A DNA stretch of 32,605 bases from Streptococcus saliviloxodontae (GTDB taxonomy: Bacteria; Bacillota; Bacilli; Lactobacillales; Streptococcaceae). How positions within the stretch are numbered: position 1 is the first letter of the stretch; each line of letters starts with the position of its first letter. Below, one piece after another: positions 1 through 6,255 of this stretch. The notes below the pieces were generated by a model. That model searched no databases and was not told where the DNA came from. It worked only from the letters and a program-made list of their open reading frames with translations. The stretch covers positions 1-32,605 of the forward strand of contig NZ_JAFBEI010000028.1 in the NCBI RefSeq assembly GCF_016908655.1. Direction: 5' to 3'. Position numbers and translations under genes: made by a program.

Positions 1-95
1 GCTTTTCATTATAAGTCATGTGGGACTTTTTTCATACCGCTAAAAAGCCCTACAATATCTGAATGAGATTTACCCACTACAGATATTATAGAGCC
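1..95. mobile_element. End of an ISL3-family insertion sequence (partial)
   Basis: Reading outward on the minus strand, the segment ends in GGCTCTATAATATCTGTAGT (positions 76-95), which resembles the terminal inverted repeats of streptococcal ISL3-type elements (IS1193/IS1167-like) that begin GGCTCT. A subterminal inverted copy, CTACAATATCTG (50-61) against CAGATATTATAG (80-91), matches at 11 of 12 positions. No transposase coding lies inside the window; it would continue to the left. The family assignment is from memory of the repeat type and is moderate. Confidence 0.5.
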
Positions 96-96
96 T

Positions 97-132
97 AAAA
101 GGCAGACTTACTTTGTAGGTTTGTCTTTTTTA
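97..132 (+). terminator. Rho-independent terminator
   Basis: A 15-bp stem (97-111 with 115-129, three G-U pairs) with a 3-base loop is followed directly by a T-run. It lies just outside the IS end and would stop plus-strand transcription coming from the left, ahead of the ABC exporter genes. Confidence 0.7.
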
Positions 133-264
133 TATCTAAATTTCCCTTTTCTCTAAGTTAGCGAACCTCCTCGACTTTAAGCTCGTTTTAAGAAAATTTT
201 CAGCTCTATTTAAAGATTGAAGGTTAAACTGAATTTATATTACGATATCAAAGGAGTTTATCTT

Positions 265-1812
265 ATGAACTTTATCAAGCGTGCTTGGTTAGTTACCAAG
301 GTCAAAAAGGGTAGAACGCTCTTGCTGACCTTAGTAACTAGTGCTATTCTTATTTTTGTTCTAGCAGGTTTGACCATCAAAAATGCTGCTGACTCGGCTG
401 TCAGTTCAGCTAAATCAACAGCTGGTGCAAGTGTTGTTTTGTCTGTTAATCGTGAAGCGATGATGAAGAATAGGTCTAACCAAGACTCTTCTAGTTCTAG
501 TAGTGCTGACAGTAGCAGTAGTTCAACGGCTGTGACAGGGGTTGCACTCTCGACGGCTAAAAAAATTGCTGAAAAAGATGGTGTTGCGTCTTATTTCTTT
601 ACGTCAACAACCATGGCAACAGTGGGAACTGGTATTAGTCCTATATCAAGTACGTCAACGACTAGTTCAAGCTCGTCAGACAATAATTCGGATCAGTCAG
701 GTCCTGGACCTGGTGGCATGTCTGGAGATTTCACCATCACAGGGGTTAACGATAGTAGTTTAGCCAGTGATTTTGCTTCATCAATCAATAAAATCACTTC
801 TGGGACAGGCATTAGCTCAGATACAGCTGATAATTCAGCTCTGATTTCATCAGATTTAGCGGAGGCAAATAACCTTAGTATTGGAGATAGCTTCACGGTG
901 ACAACGACAGTCAACAGCACTACTGTCACAACTACTCTGAAAGTTGTCGGGATTTATAGTTCATCAAGCTCAGCCACGACAGCTCAGATGATGTCAAATG
1001 CTTCAAACCCTCAAAATAATATCTACACAACAGTCGCAACCGCTAACACCATGAAGGGGACAACAGATACTTTGGATTCAGCGGTTTACCAACTGTCAAA
1101 TCCAGAGAAGCTATCCACTTTTGCTAAGGAAGTGACTTCAAGCGTTGATAGTGATACCTATTCTGTGACAACCAGTGATGAGGTTTACCAGCAGATGTTA
1201 GCACCCTTGAACAATATTTCTAGCATTGCCAAGAATATTGTTATCTTGGTAGCTGTAGCAGGGGCTGCTATCCTGACTTTGATTGTGATTTTGAGCATTC
1301 GTGAGCGTCGCTACGAAATTGGTGTCCTCATGAGCTTGGGTGAAAATCGTCTTAAAATCATTGGTCAATTCTTTACAGAGTTGCTGATGGTTACTGTGGT
1401 TTCTCTCCTTGTGACAGGTTTTGCTGGCAATTTTGTCGGAAATGCCCTTGGAAATCAACTCTTATCCTCAAGCACAAGCAACGGTCAACCAGCTCAAATG
1501 GCTAAAGCTAATGACAGTGCTAGCAACAATGATAATAGTAATGCTCCAACACCACCATCAGGAGACCAAGGCGCAGATAGTGGTCAAAAAACGTCAGCAC
1601 CTCCAACAGGTGGTGGGGGCCCAGGTGGTGCCAACACGATGCAGCTCTTGACACAAGGTAGTCAGAAAATTGATGACCTTAAGATCAAGCTGACAAGTGG
1701 CGATGTAGCTAAACTGGGCGGCATTGCCCTACTCATCTCCTTTGTCTCAACCTTATTGGCAAGTATTGGTATTCTTCGCTTGAAACCAAAAGATATCTTG
1801 TCATCACGCTAG
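265..1812 (+). CDS. FtsX/MacB-type ABC transporter permease (Vex-like)
   Basis: Membrane subunit of an ABC exporter that should work with the ATPase encoded 13 bases downstream; the substrate cannot be told. The start at 265 is preferred because AAAGGAG lies at 250-256; a TTG at 217 in the same frame has no such support. The 515-residue product has one N-terminal membrane segment (about 18-37), a large extracellular region, and three C-terminal segments (about 318-345, 368-395, 482-508), the FtsX-domain layout. The N-terminus resembles pneumococcal Vex1. It is about 90 residues longer than Vex1 as I remember it, because of Ser-rich tracts (about 75-88 and 126-150) and a Ser/Asn/Pro/Gly-rich insert of about 58 residues between the last two membrane segments (about 400-458). 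Only one permease is visible, so the exporter is probably a homodimer of this protein with its ATPase. Confidence 0.85.
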   Translation: MNFIKRAWLVTKVKKGRTLLLTLVTSAILIFVLAGLTIKNAADSAVSSAKSTAGASVVLSVNREAMMKNRSNQDSSSSSSADSSSSSTAVTGVALSTAKKIAEKDGVASYFFTSTTMATVGTGISPISSTSTTSSSSSDNNSDQSGPGPGGMSGDFTITGVNDSSLASDFASSINKITSGTGISSDTADNSALISSDLAEANNLSIGDSFTVTTTVNSTTVTTTLKVVGIYSSSSSATTAQMMSNASNPQNNIYTTVATANTMKGTTDTLDSAVYQLSNPEKLSTFAKEVTSSVDSDTYSVTTSDEVYQQMLAPLNNISSIAKNIVILVAVAGAAILTLIVILSIRERRYEIGVLMSLGENRLKIIGQFFTELLMVTVVSLLVTGFAGNFVGNALGNQLLSSSTSNGQPAQMAKANDSASNNDNSNAPTPPSGDQGADSGQKTSAPPTGGGGPGGANTMQLLTQGSQKIDDLKIKLTSGDVAKLGGIALLISFVSTLLASIGILRLKPKDILSSR

Positions 1813-1825
1813 AAAGGAAGGAACT

Positions 1826-2482
1826 ATGACACTTTCAACACAAGGACTGGGCTACTGGTACGGTAACAACCCAGACGATTATCTCTTTAAAGATGTTTCC
1901 ATGACCTTTGAGAAGGGGCAGATGTACGCTATCTTAGGACAATCAGGTAGTGGAAAAACGACCTTTCTATCGCTTTTAGCTGGTTTGGATAGTCCAAAGG
2001 CAGGTCAAATCTTTCTTGATGATAAGACAATTGCCAACAAGCATTTAACCGATTATCGTCGTCAAAGCGTGTCAACCATTTTCCAATCCTATAACCTCAT
2101 GACCTACATGACAGCTCGTCAAAATGTTGAAACGGCTCTTGATATTTCAGAGCAAAAGGTTGATCAGAAGCGTATCGAGGAACTCTTCCAGAAGGTTGGT
2201 ATTGCTAAAGAGCTGATCGATAAGCCTGTGCTTCAGCTTTCTGGTGGTCAGCAGCAACGTGTGGCTATCGTCAGAGCCTTGGCAACAGGGCATGATATTA
2301 TCATCGCAGATGAGCCGACAGGAAACTTAGACGAAGAAACGACCCGAGACATGGTTGATATTTTCAAATGCATCGCTCACGACGATGACAAAATCGTTAT
2401 CATCGTCACCCATGAAACAGAAGTGGCAAAGGAAGCCGACGTCACTTACCAGCTCAAGAAAAAAGTCTTTACGCAAGTGTAA
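1826..2482 (+). CDS. ABC transporter ATP-binding protein (MacB/LolD/Vex2-like)
   Basis: This 218-residue ATPase should power the adjacent permease. All nucleotide-binding motifs are present: Walker A GQSGSGKTT (about 38-46), signature LSGGQQQR (about 138-145), Walker B IIIADEP (about 158-164) followed by TGNLDE, and the H-loop in VTHE (about 195). TGNLD after Walker B and the short length are typical of the lipoprotein/peptide exporter group (LolD, MacB, Vex2). AGAAAGGAAGG before ATG 1826 is the ribosome-binding site. It is co-transcribed with the permease, and a strong hairpin follows its stop. Confidence 0.9.
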   Translation: MTLSTQGLGYWYGNNPDDYLFKDVSMTFEKGQMYAILGQSGSGKTTFLSLLAGLDSPKAGQIFLDDKTIANKHLTDYRRQSVSTIFQSYNLMTYMTARQNVETALDISEQKVDQKRIEELFQKVGIAKELIDKPVLQLSGGQQQRVAIVRALATGHDIIIADEPTGNLDEETTRDMVDIFKCIAHDDDKIVIIVTHETEVAKEADVTYQLKKKVFTQV

Positions 2483-2484
2483 GA

Positions 2485-2518
2485 AAAGACACACCTTAGA
2501 AAACTGAGGTGTGTTTTT
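2485..2518. terminator. Bidirectional terminator overlapping the 3' end of the GIY-YIG gene
   Basis: A 15-bp stem (2485-2499 with 2504-2518, with G-U pairs) and a 4-base loop, A-rich on the left and T-rich on the right. It ends the ABC operon on the plus strand. The last codons of the convergent GIY-YIG gene (stop at 2496) lie inside it. Confidence 0.8.
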
Positions 2519-2780
2519 CGATATAATCCAATTTTTGTTTTCTCGTCTTTTGTTTGAAGTAGCTTTCGGCACTCATAGCAGCTGACTTGCTGGGGTGTTC
2601 TTCCCAGTAGAGGAGTTTGACAGGGCGTCTGGTCTTGGTGTACTTGGCTCCCTTTCCTGCATTGTGGGTCTTGATACGACGTTCGATATCTGTTGTGTAG
2701 CCCGTGTAGAGGGTCTTATCGGCACATTCGACCACATACATGTAAGCTTTTTGCGGGGTCATCTTAGTCTGCTCTGCCAT
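2496..2780 (-). CDS. GIY-YIG domain protein (YazA/YhbQ, UPF0213 family)
   Basis: A 94-residue single-domain protein of the GIY-YIG nuclease superfamily. The family pattern is visible as [17 protein letters not shown] near the N-terminus, then the conserved Arg ([10 protein letters not shown]), [10 protein letters not shown], and a late Glu in SAESYFK. The role of such stand-alone proteins is unsettled; a DNA repair or processing nuclease is the usual guess. The start at 2780 is the first Met consistent with family length; a start at 2840 would add 20 unrelated residues. It overlaps the upstream methyltransferase gene by 17 bases, so translation is probably coupled. The same pair occurs in B. 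subtilis as yabB-yazA. Confidence 0.85.
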   Translation of the reverse strand: MAEQTKMTPQKAYMYVVECADKTLYTGYTTDIERRIKTHNAGKGAKYTKTRRPVKLLYWEEHPSKSAAMSAESYFKQKTRKQKLDYIEKHTSVF

Positions 2781-3525
2781 TTTTACCAAAATAAATCTCA
2801 AAAATCTCGTCGGTATAGTCACCGTTATCCTTGTGGACAAAGAGTGGCGGTAGGATTTTCATGCCGTCTGTTGAGCCGTCCTTGATGGCTTCGATGAGAA
2901 GCATGTTGGCGTCCTTGCCTACTTTAGGATAAACGAACTGGATGCGTTTTGGAGCCAAGTTATAGTGACGCATGGTATCAATAATGTCTAAGAACCGGTC
3001 TGGTCGGTGCACCATGGCTAACCGCCCATTGGATTTGAGGGCGTGGCGGGCTACTTGACAGATTTCTTCTAGATTGGTCGTGATTTCGTGTCTGGCGAGT
3101 AGGTAATGCTTGGACAGGTTTTTCTTAGAGGTTTCTGTCGCCTTGAAGTAAGGGGGATTGCAGAGCATCAAATCAACTTGTGAACGAGGGACATGGTTGA
3201 GTAGATTTTTCAAATCATCATTAATCATGGTGACTTGTTCTTCCAACTGATTGAGCTGGATAGAACGCTCAGCCATGTCAGCCAGTCTTTCTTGAAGTTC
3301 AATCAGCTTGATAGGTGCTTCGGTCTTGGTACTGGCAAAGAGTCCTACGGCACCATTTCCCGAACAGAGGTCAACGATAAGCCCTTTTTTGGGAATCTTT
3401 GGAAAACGTGACAGAAGAACACTATCGATAGAGTAGCTAAAGACTTCTTTGTTTTGAATAATTTTTACATCAGTTGAGAAGAGCTGATCGATACGCTCTC
3501 CTTCTTTTAAAAGTTCATGTGTCAT
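2764..3525 (-). CDS. TrmN6-like tRNA (adenine-N6) methyltransferase
   Basis: A 253-residue class I SAM-dependent methyltransferase. The SAM-binding motif I is [11 protein letters not shown] (51-61) and the catalytic motif NPPYF (123-127) is that of N6-adenine or glutamine methyltransferases. It resembles the YabB/YfiC group; E. coli YfiC (TrmN6) methylates A37 of tRNA1-Val. Substrate here is inferred from the family. The start codon lies 7 bases after an extended -10 box, so the mRNA may be leaderless, although AAGGA sits in those 7 bases. It forms an operon with the GIY-YIG gene. Confidence 0.85.
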   Translation of the reverse strand: MTHELLKEGERIDQLFSTDVKIIQNKEVFSYSIDSVLLSRFPKIPKKGLIVDLCSGNGAVGLFASTKTEAPIKLIELQERLADMAERSIQLNQLEEQVTMINDDLKNLLNHVPRSQVDLMLCNPPYFKATETSKKNLSKHYLLARHEITTNLEEICQVARHALKSNGRLAMVHRPDRFLDIIDTMRHYNLAPKRIQFVYPKVGKDANMLLIEAIKDGSTDGMKILPPLFVHKDNGDYTDEIFEIYFGKNGRAD

Positions 3526-3532
3526 AGTCCTT

Positions 3533-3541
3533 ATTATATCA
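3533..3541 (-). promoter_or_regulatory. Extended -10 promoter of the TrmN6-like gene
   Basis: On the minus strand TGATATAAT (extended -10) is followed by a 7-base spacer and then the ATG at 3525. No good -35 is seen at 17 bases. The box abuts the T-run of the terminator of the preceding deacetylase gene. Confidence 0.6.
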
Positions 3542-3566
3542 AAAAAACAGTCCTAGGACTGTTTTT
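3541..3566 (-). terminator. Terminator of the polysaccharide deacetylase gene
   Basis: The segment 3543-3566 is a perfect 24-base self-complementary sequence centred on CCTAGG, followed on the minus strand by a run of seven T. It lies 7 bases past the deacetylase stop. Confidence 0.8.
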
Positions 3567-3573
3567 AGACTAT

Positions 3574-4500
3574 TTACTTCAAGACTCCAAAGCTATAACC
3601 CAGGTCTTTATAGTACTGGATAATTTGAGGTAGGGTCTGTAATGTCAGCTCCTTACCAACAATATCGTGCATTAGGAGTACCTTGATAGGGGTATCGGGG
3701 AAATACTGAGTTGAGCTTTGAATATACTGCATCATAGCTTCAGAAGTGGTTGGGCGTTTAGAGAGTGGCTCTGCATCACCAGCAAGAGTATTCCAGTCCA
3801 TCCAAGTCACTCCTAAATCGTTTAGTTGGCTATCGGCTGCTTCTAAGCCTGACCAAGACATGTGGCCTCCAGGGTAACGGAAAACATTGGTCTGAAAGTC
3901 ATCACCGAGACAAGCTTTGAGGAGTTTTTGTGCTTCAGTGACTTCGTAGATGATTTGATCAGTATTTCCGATGCGGTTGGGATAAAGGAGTGAGAAGTTG
4001 TGGCTCATACTATGAACAGCAATGGCATGACCTTCAGCGATTTGTCGCTCAATGATAGGCTTGGTGCTATCGCTAATATTATTTCCAACTAGGAAGAAGG
4101 TTGCAGGGACTTGATATTGCGCTAAAACGTCCAAAACTTGTGGCGTGATCGTGGTATCAGGACCATCGTCAAAGGTTAGGAAGACGATTTTTTGATCAGT
4201 TGTAGCAGAGCCATCCATGTAAGATCTAATTTCAGAAGCAGAGTAAGCATACTTATCTGCATGGTAGTTGTGATTGGTACCAGGCATTAGATGAGAAGGG
4301 TTGATGCTAGAGCTGCTTTCGCTAGTTTCTGTAGTTTCAGAAGTGCTAGAGTCACTTTTCTTCTTGCTGACAGCGACCTTATCATTACGGCTCGTTTTAT
4401 GGCTAGGTCTATGAAGTGTAAAGCCAATGAGTATCAATGTTATTAAAATTAGAATAACTAATATTCCGTTAATGATAGTATATAGATTTCTATTTTTCAT
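3574..4500 (-). CDS. Membrane-anchored polysaccharide deacetylase (NodB domain, PgdA-like)
   Basis: A 308-residue extracytoplasmic carbohydrate esterase of family CE4, likely removing N-acetyl groups from peptidoglycan or another wall glycan. There is an N-terminal signal-anchor (about 8-28), a Lys/Ser-rich linker (about 31-66), and a NodB domain with all main motifs: TFDDGPD (109-115), metal-binding HSMSH (163-167), RYPGG (208-212), and LLMHD (275-279). It is shorter than pneumococcal PgdA, mainly lacking the long N-terminal region, so the exact substrate is uncertain. AAAGGA before the ATG at 4500 is the ribosome-binding site. It is monocistronic, with a terminator at 3541-3566. Confidence 0.85.
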   Translation of the reverse strand: MKNRNLYTIINGILVILILITLILIGFTLHRPSHKTSRNDKVAVSKKKSDSSTSETTETSESSSSINPSHLMPGTNHNYHADKYAYSASEIRSYMDGSATTDQKIVFLTFDDGPDTTITPQVLDVLAQYQVPATFFLVGNNISDSTKPIIERQIAEGHAIAVHSMSHNFSLLYPNRIGNTDQIIYEVTEAQKLLKACLGDDFQTNVFRYPGGHMSWSGLEAADSQLNDLGVTWMDWNTLAGDAEPLSKRPTTSEAMMQYIQSSTQYFPDTPIKVLLMHDIVGKELTLQTLPQIIQYYKDLGYSFGVLK

Positions 4501-4607
4501 AATCCTTTGAATTCTTTATAAACCTTTAGTGTAAACAATACAGTTATTATAACGTAAATTGTTTAAAAATAAAAGCCAATTTCCAAAAGCTAATCGTAAC
4601 TCTCAGC

Positions 4608-4636
4608 TTTTCATCTGTTGTGAAATTGGGTATAAT
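4608..4636 (+). promoter_or_regulatory. Promoter of plsC
   Basis: TTTTCA (4608-4613), 17-base spacer, TATAAT (4631-4636). Transcription would start near 4643, giving a leader of about 47 bases before ATG 4690. Confidence 0.55.
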
Positions 4637-4689
4637 GGTTTTATGAGGAATTTTTTTCCATATTTCGAGTTATCATAGAGGAGAAAAGC

Positions 4690-5436
4690 ATGTTTTATGC
4701 CTATTTACGTAGTATCGTTGTCTTCCTAATTTGGGTCTTCAATGGAAACACACACTATCACAATAAAGAAAATATCCCAGATGCAGAGGAAAACTATATT
4801 TTAGTTGCTCCGCATAGGACGTTTTGGGATCCTGTTTTTATGGCTTTTGCAGCTCGTCCTAAGCAGTTTATTTTTATGGCTAAAAAGGAATTATTTACCA
4901 ATCGTATTTTTGGCTGGTGGATTCGTATGTGTGGTGCTTTTCCAATTGACCGGGAAAATCCAGGCCAGGCAGCCATCAAATACCCTGTTAATATCTTGAA
5001 AAAGGGTCACCGTTCTTTGATTATGTTTCCAAGTGGTAGCCGTCATTCGACAGATGTTAAGGGTGGAGTAGCTGTTATTGCTAAGATGTCTAAGGTGCGT
5101 ATCATGCCGACAACCTACATCGGTCCAATGAAGTTAGGGGATTTGGTCAAGGGTCACCGCGTGGATATGAACTTTGGGCAGCCTATTGATATTTCAGACA
5201 TCAAGCGAATGAATGATGAGGGAATTGCAGAGGTTGCACGTCGTATCCAGTCTGAGTTTGATCGTTTAGACGAAGAGAGTAAAAGCTATCAAGCGACAGC
5301 TAAAAAAGTCTCTCTATTGACTTATATTTACCGCATTCCTTTAATGGTGCTTGCAGTGATATTGGTCTTGTTAACCATGATTTTCAGTTATGTAGCCAGT
5401 TTCGTCTGGAATCCTGAAAAACACCGTAAGGACTGA
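4690..5436 (+). CDS. plsC: 1-acyl-sn-glycerol-3-phosphate acyltransferase
   Basis: This 248-residue membrane enzyme adds the second acyl chain to lysophosphatidic acid, giving phosphatidic acid for membrane lipid synthesis. The catalytic HX4D box is HRTFWD (42-47). The second block, usually FPEGTR, reads FPSGSR (113-118), so the usual Glu is replaced by Ser. An N-terminal hydrophobic segment (about 6-17) and a C-terminal membrane segment (about 208-235) are visible. GAGGAG at 4678-4683 precedes the ATG. The position just before comEA-comEC is typical of streptococci, but a terminator at 5541-5574 separates them. Confidence 0.9.
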   Translation: MFYAYLRSIVVFLIWVFNGNTHYHNKENIPDAEENYILVAPHRTFWDPVFMAFAARPKQFIFMAKKELFTNRIFGWWIRMCGAFPIDRENPGQAAIKYPVNILKKGHRSLIMFPSGSRHSTDVKGGVAVIAKMSKVRIMPTTYIGPMKLGDLVKGHRVDMNFGQPIDISDIKRMNDEGIAEVARRIQSEFDRLDEESKSYQATAKKVSLLTYIYRIPLMVLAVILVLLTMIFSYVASFVWNPEKHRKD

Positions 5437-5540
5437 TGCGATTTAATTATTTTGGTCTTTAGAAACAGTTGATATTTTAAGTGTGGCTGTGGCTTTTCGA
5501 TATCAGTTTAGTCCAGTACCAAAATGAATTTTTCAATCTG

Positions 5541-5574
5541 ATAGTTAGGGTATTGTTACTCTAACTATTTTTTT
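5541..5574 (+). terminator. Terminator between plsC and comEA
   Basis: ATAGTTAG (5541-5548) pairs perfectly with CTAACTAT (5561-5568), followed by a run of T. Its T-run runs into the T-rich region before the SigX box. Confidence 0.75.
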
Positions 5575-5584
5575 GTCCTTTTAT

Positions 5585-5592
5585 TACGAATA
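5585..5592 (+). promoter_or_regulatory. SigX (ComX) box of the comEA-comEC operon
   Basis: TACGAATA is an exact match to the streptococcal competence (Com/CIN) box recognised by the alternative sigma factor ComX. It lies 21 bases before the comEA ATG and is preceded by a T-rich tract, as is usual for late competence promoters. Transcription should therefore occur only in the competent state. Confidence 0.9.
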
Positions 5593-5613
5593 AGTGAAGT
5601 GAAGGAGATGATG

Positions 5614-6255
5614 ATGTTAGAAGATATGATTGAAAAATTGAAACCTTATAAGTATTATGCTGTTTTACTTCTGATCCTGATCGGGATTAGCACTTGCTTG
5701 GTGTTAAAATTGACAGAGCCAAAAGAAGTGACCTCTTTTCCTGAGGTAGCCCAGAGCCAGCTATCGTCAGTAAGTTCTTCAAGTTCAGCTAGTTCTAGTG
5801 AGCCTGTTTCTGAAAAGACTATTTTTGTAGATATAAAAGGAGCGGTTGCGAAGGAAGGGGTCTACGAACTTCCAAGTGGTAGTCGATTGACTGATTTGGT
5901 TAAAAAGGCAGGTGGGCTGACTGCTGATGCAGAACGACGCTCCATTAATCTTGCCCAAAAACTAAATGATGAGGATGCTATTATAGTTGCGAAACAAGGT
6001 GAACAAATCATCTCAGACCAACAAAGTCCCCTAGCCTCACCGTCAGAATCAGACGAGTCATCAAAAATCAATTTAAATAAAGCAACTCTGGCTGACCTTC
6101 AGACTATATCAGGAATAGGAGCCAAGCGTGCCCAAGATATTCTTGACTTCAGAGAGAGTCGAGGTGGCTTCAAAAGTGTTGAAGACTTGAAAAATGTATC
6201 AGGGATAGGAGATAAGACGCTTGAAAAGTTAAAAGATGAGGTGACAGTTGATTAG
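5614..6255 (+). CDS. comEA: Competence DNA receptor ComEA
   Basis: ComEA is the membrane-anchored receptor that binds incoming double-stranded DNA during transformation and hands it to ComEC. The 213-residue product has one N-terminal membrane segment (about 14-34), a Ser-rich linker (about 50-63), an SLBB domain (about 70-127) and two C-terminal helix-hairpin-helix motifs (151-213: ISGIGAKRA and VSGIGDKTL) that bind DNA without sequence preference. The ATG at 5614 is chosen because GAAGGAG (5601-5607) sits six bases upstream; ATG codons at 5608 and 5611 and a GTG at 5599 are too close to it. It overlaps comEC by 8 bases. Confidence 0.95.
   Translation: MLEDMIEKLKPYKYYAVLLLILIGISTCLVLKLTEPKEVTSFPEVAQSQLSSVSSSSSASSSEPVSEKTIFVDIKGAVAKEGVYELPSGSRLTDLVKKAGGLTADAERRSINLAQKLNDEDAIIVAKQGEQIISDQQSPLASPSESDESSKINLNKATLADLQTISGIGAKRAQDILDFRESRGGFKSVEDLKNVSGIGDKTLEKLKDEVTVD

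Noticed and set aside
217..264. TTG start for the ABC permease at 217
   Set aside because: ATG 265 has AAAGGAG at the right distance and begins the family-like sequence; the extra 16 residues have no family match.
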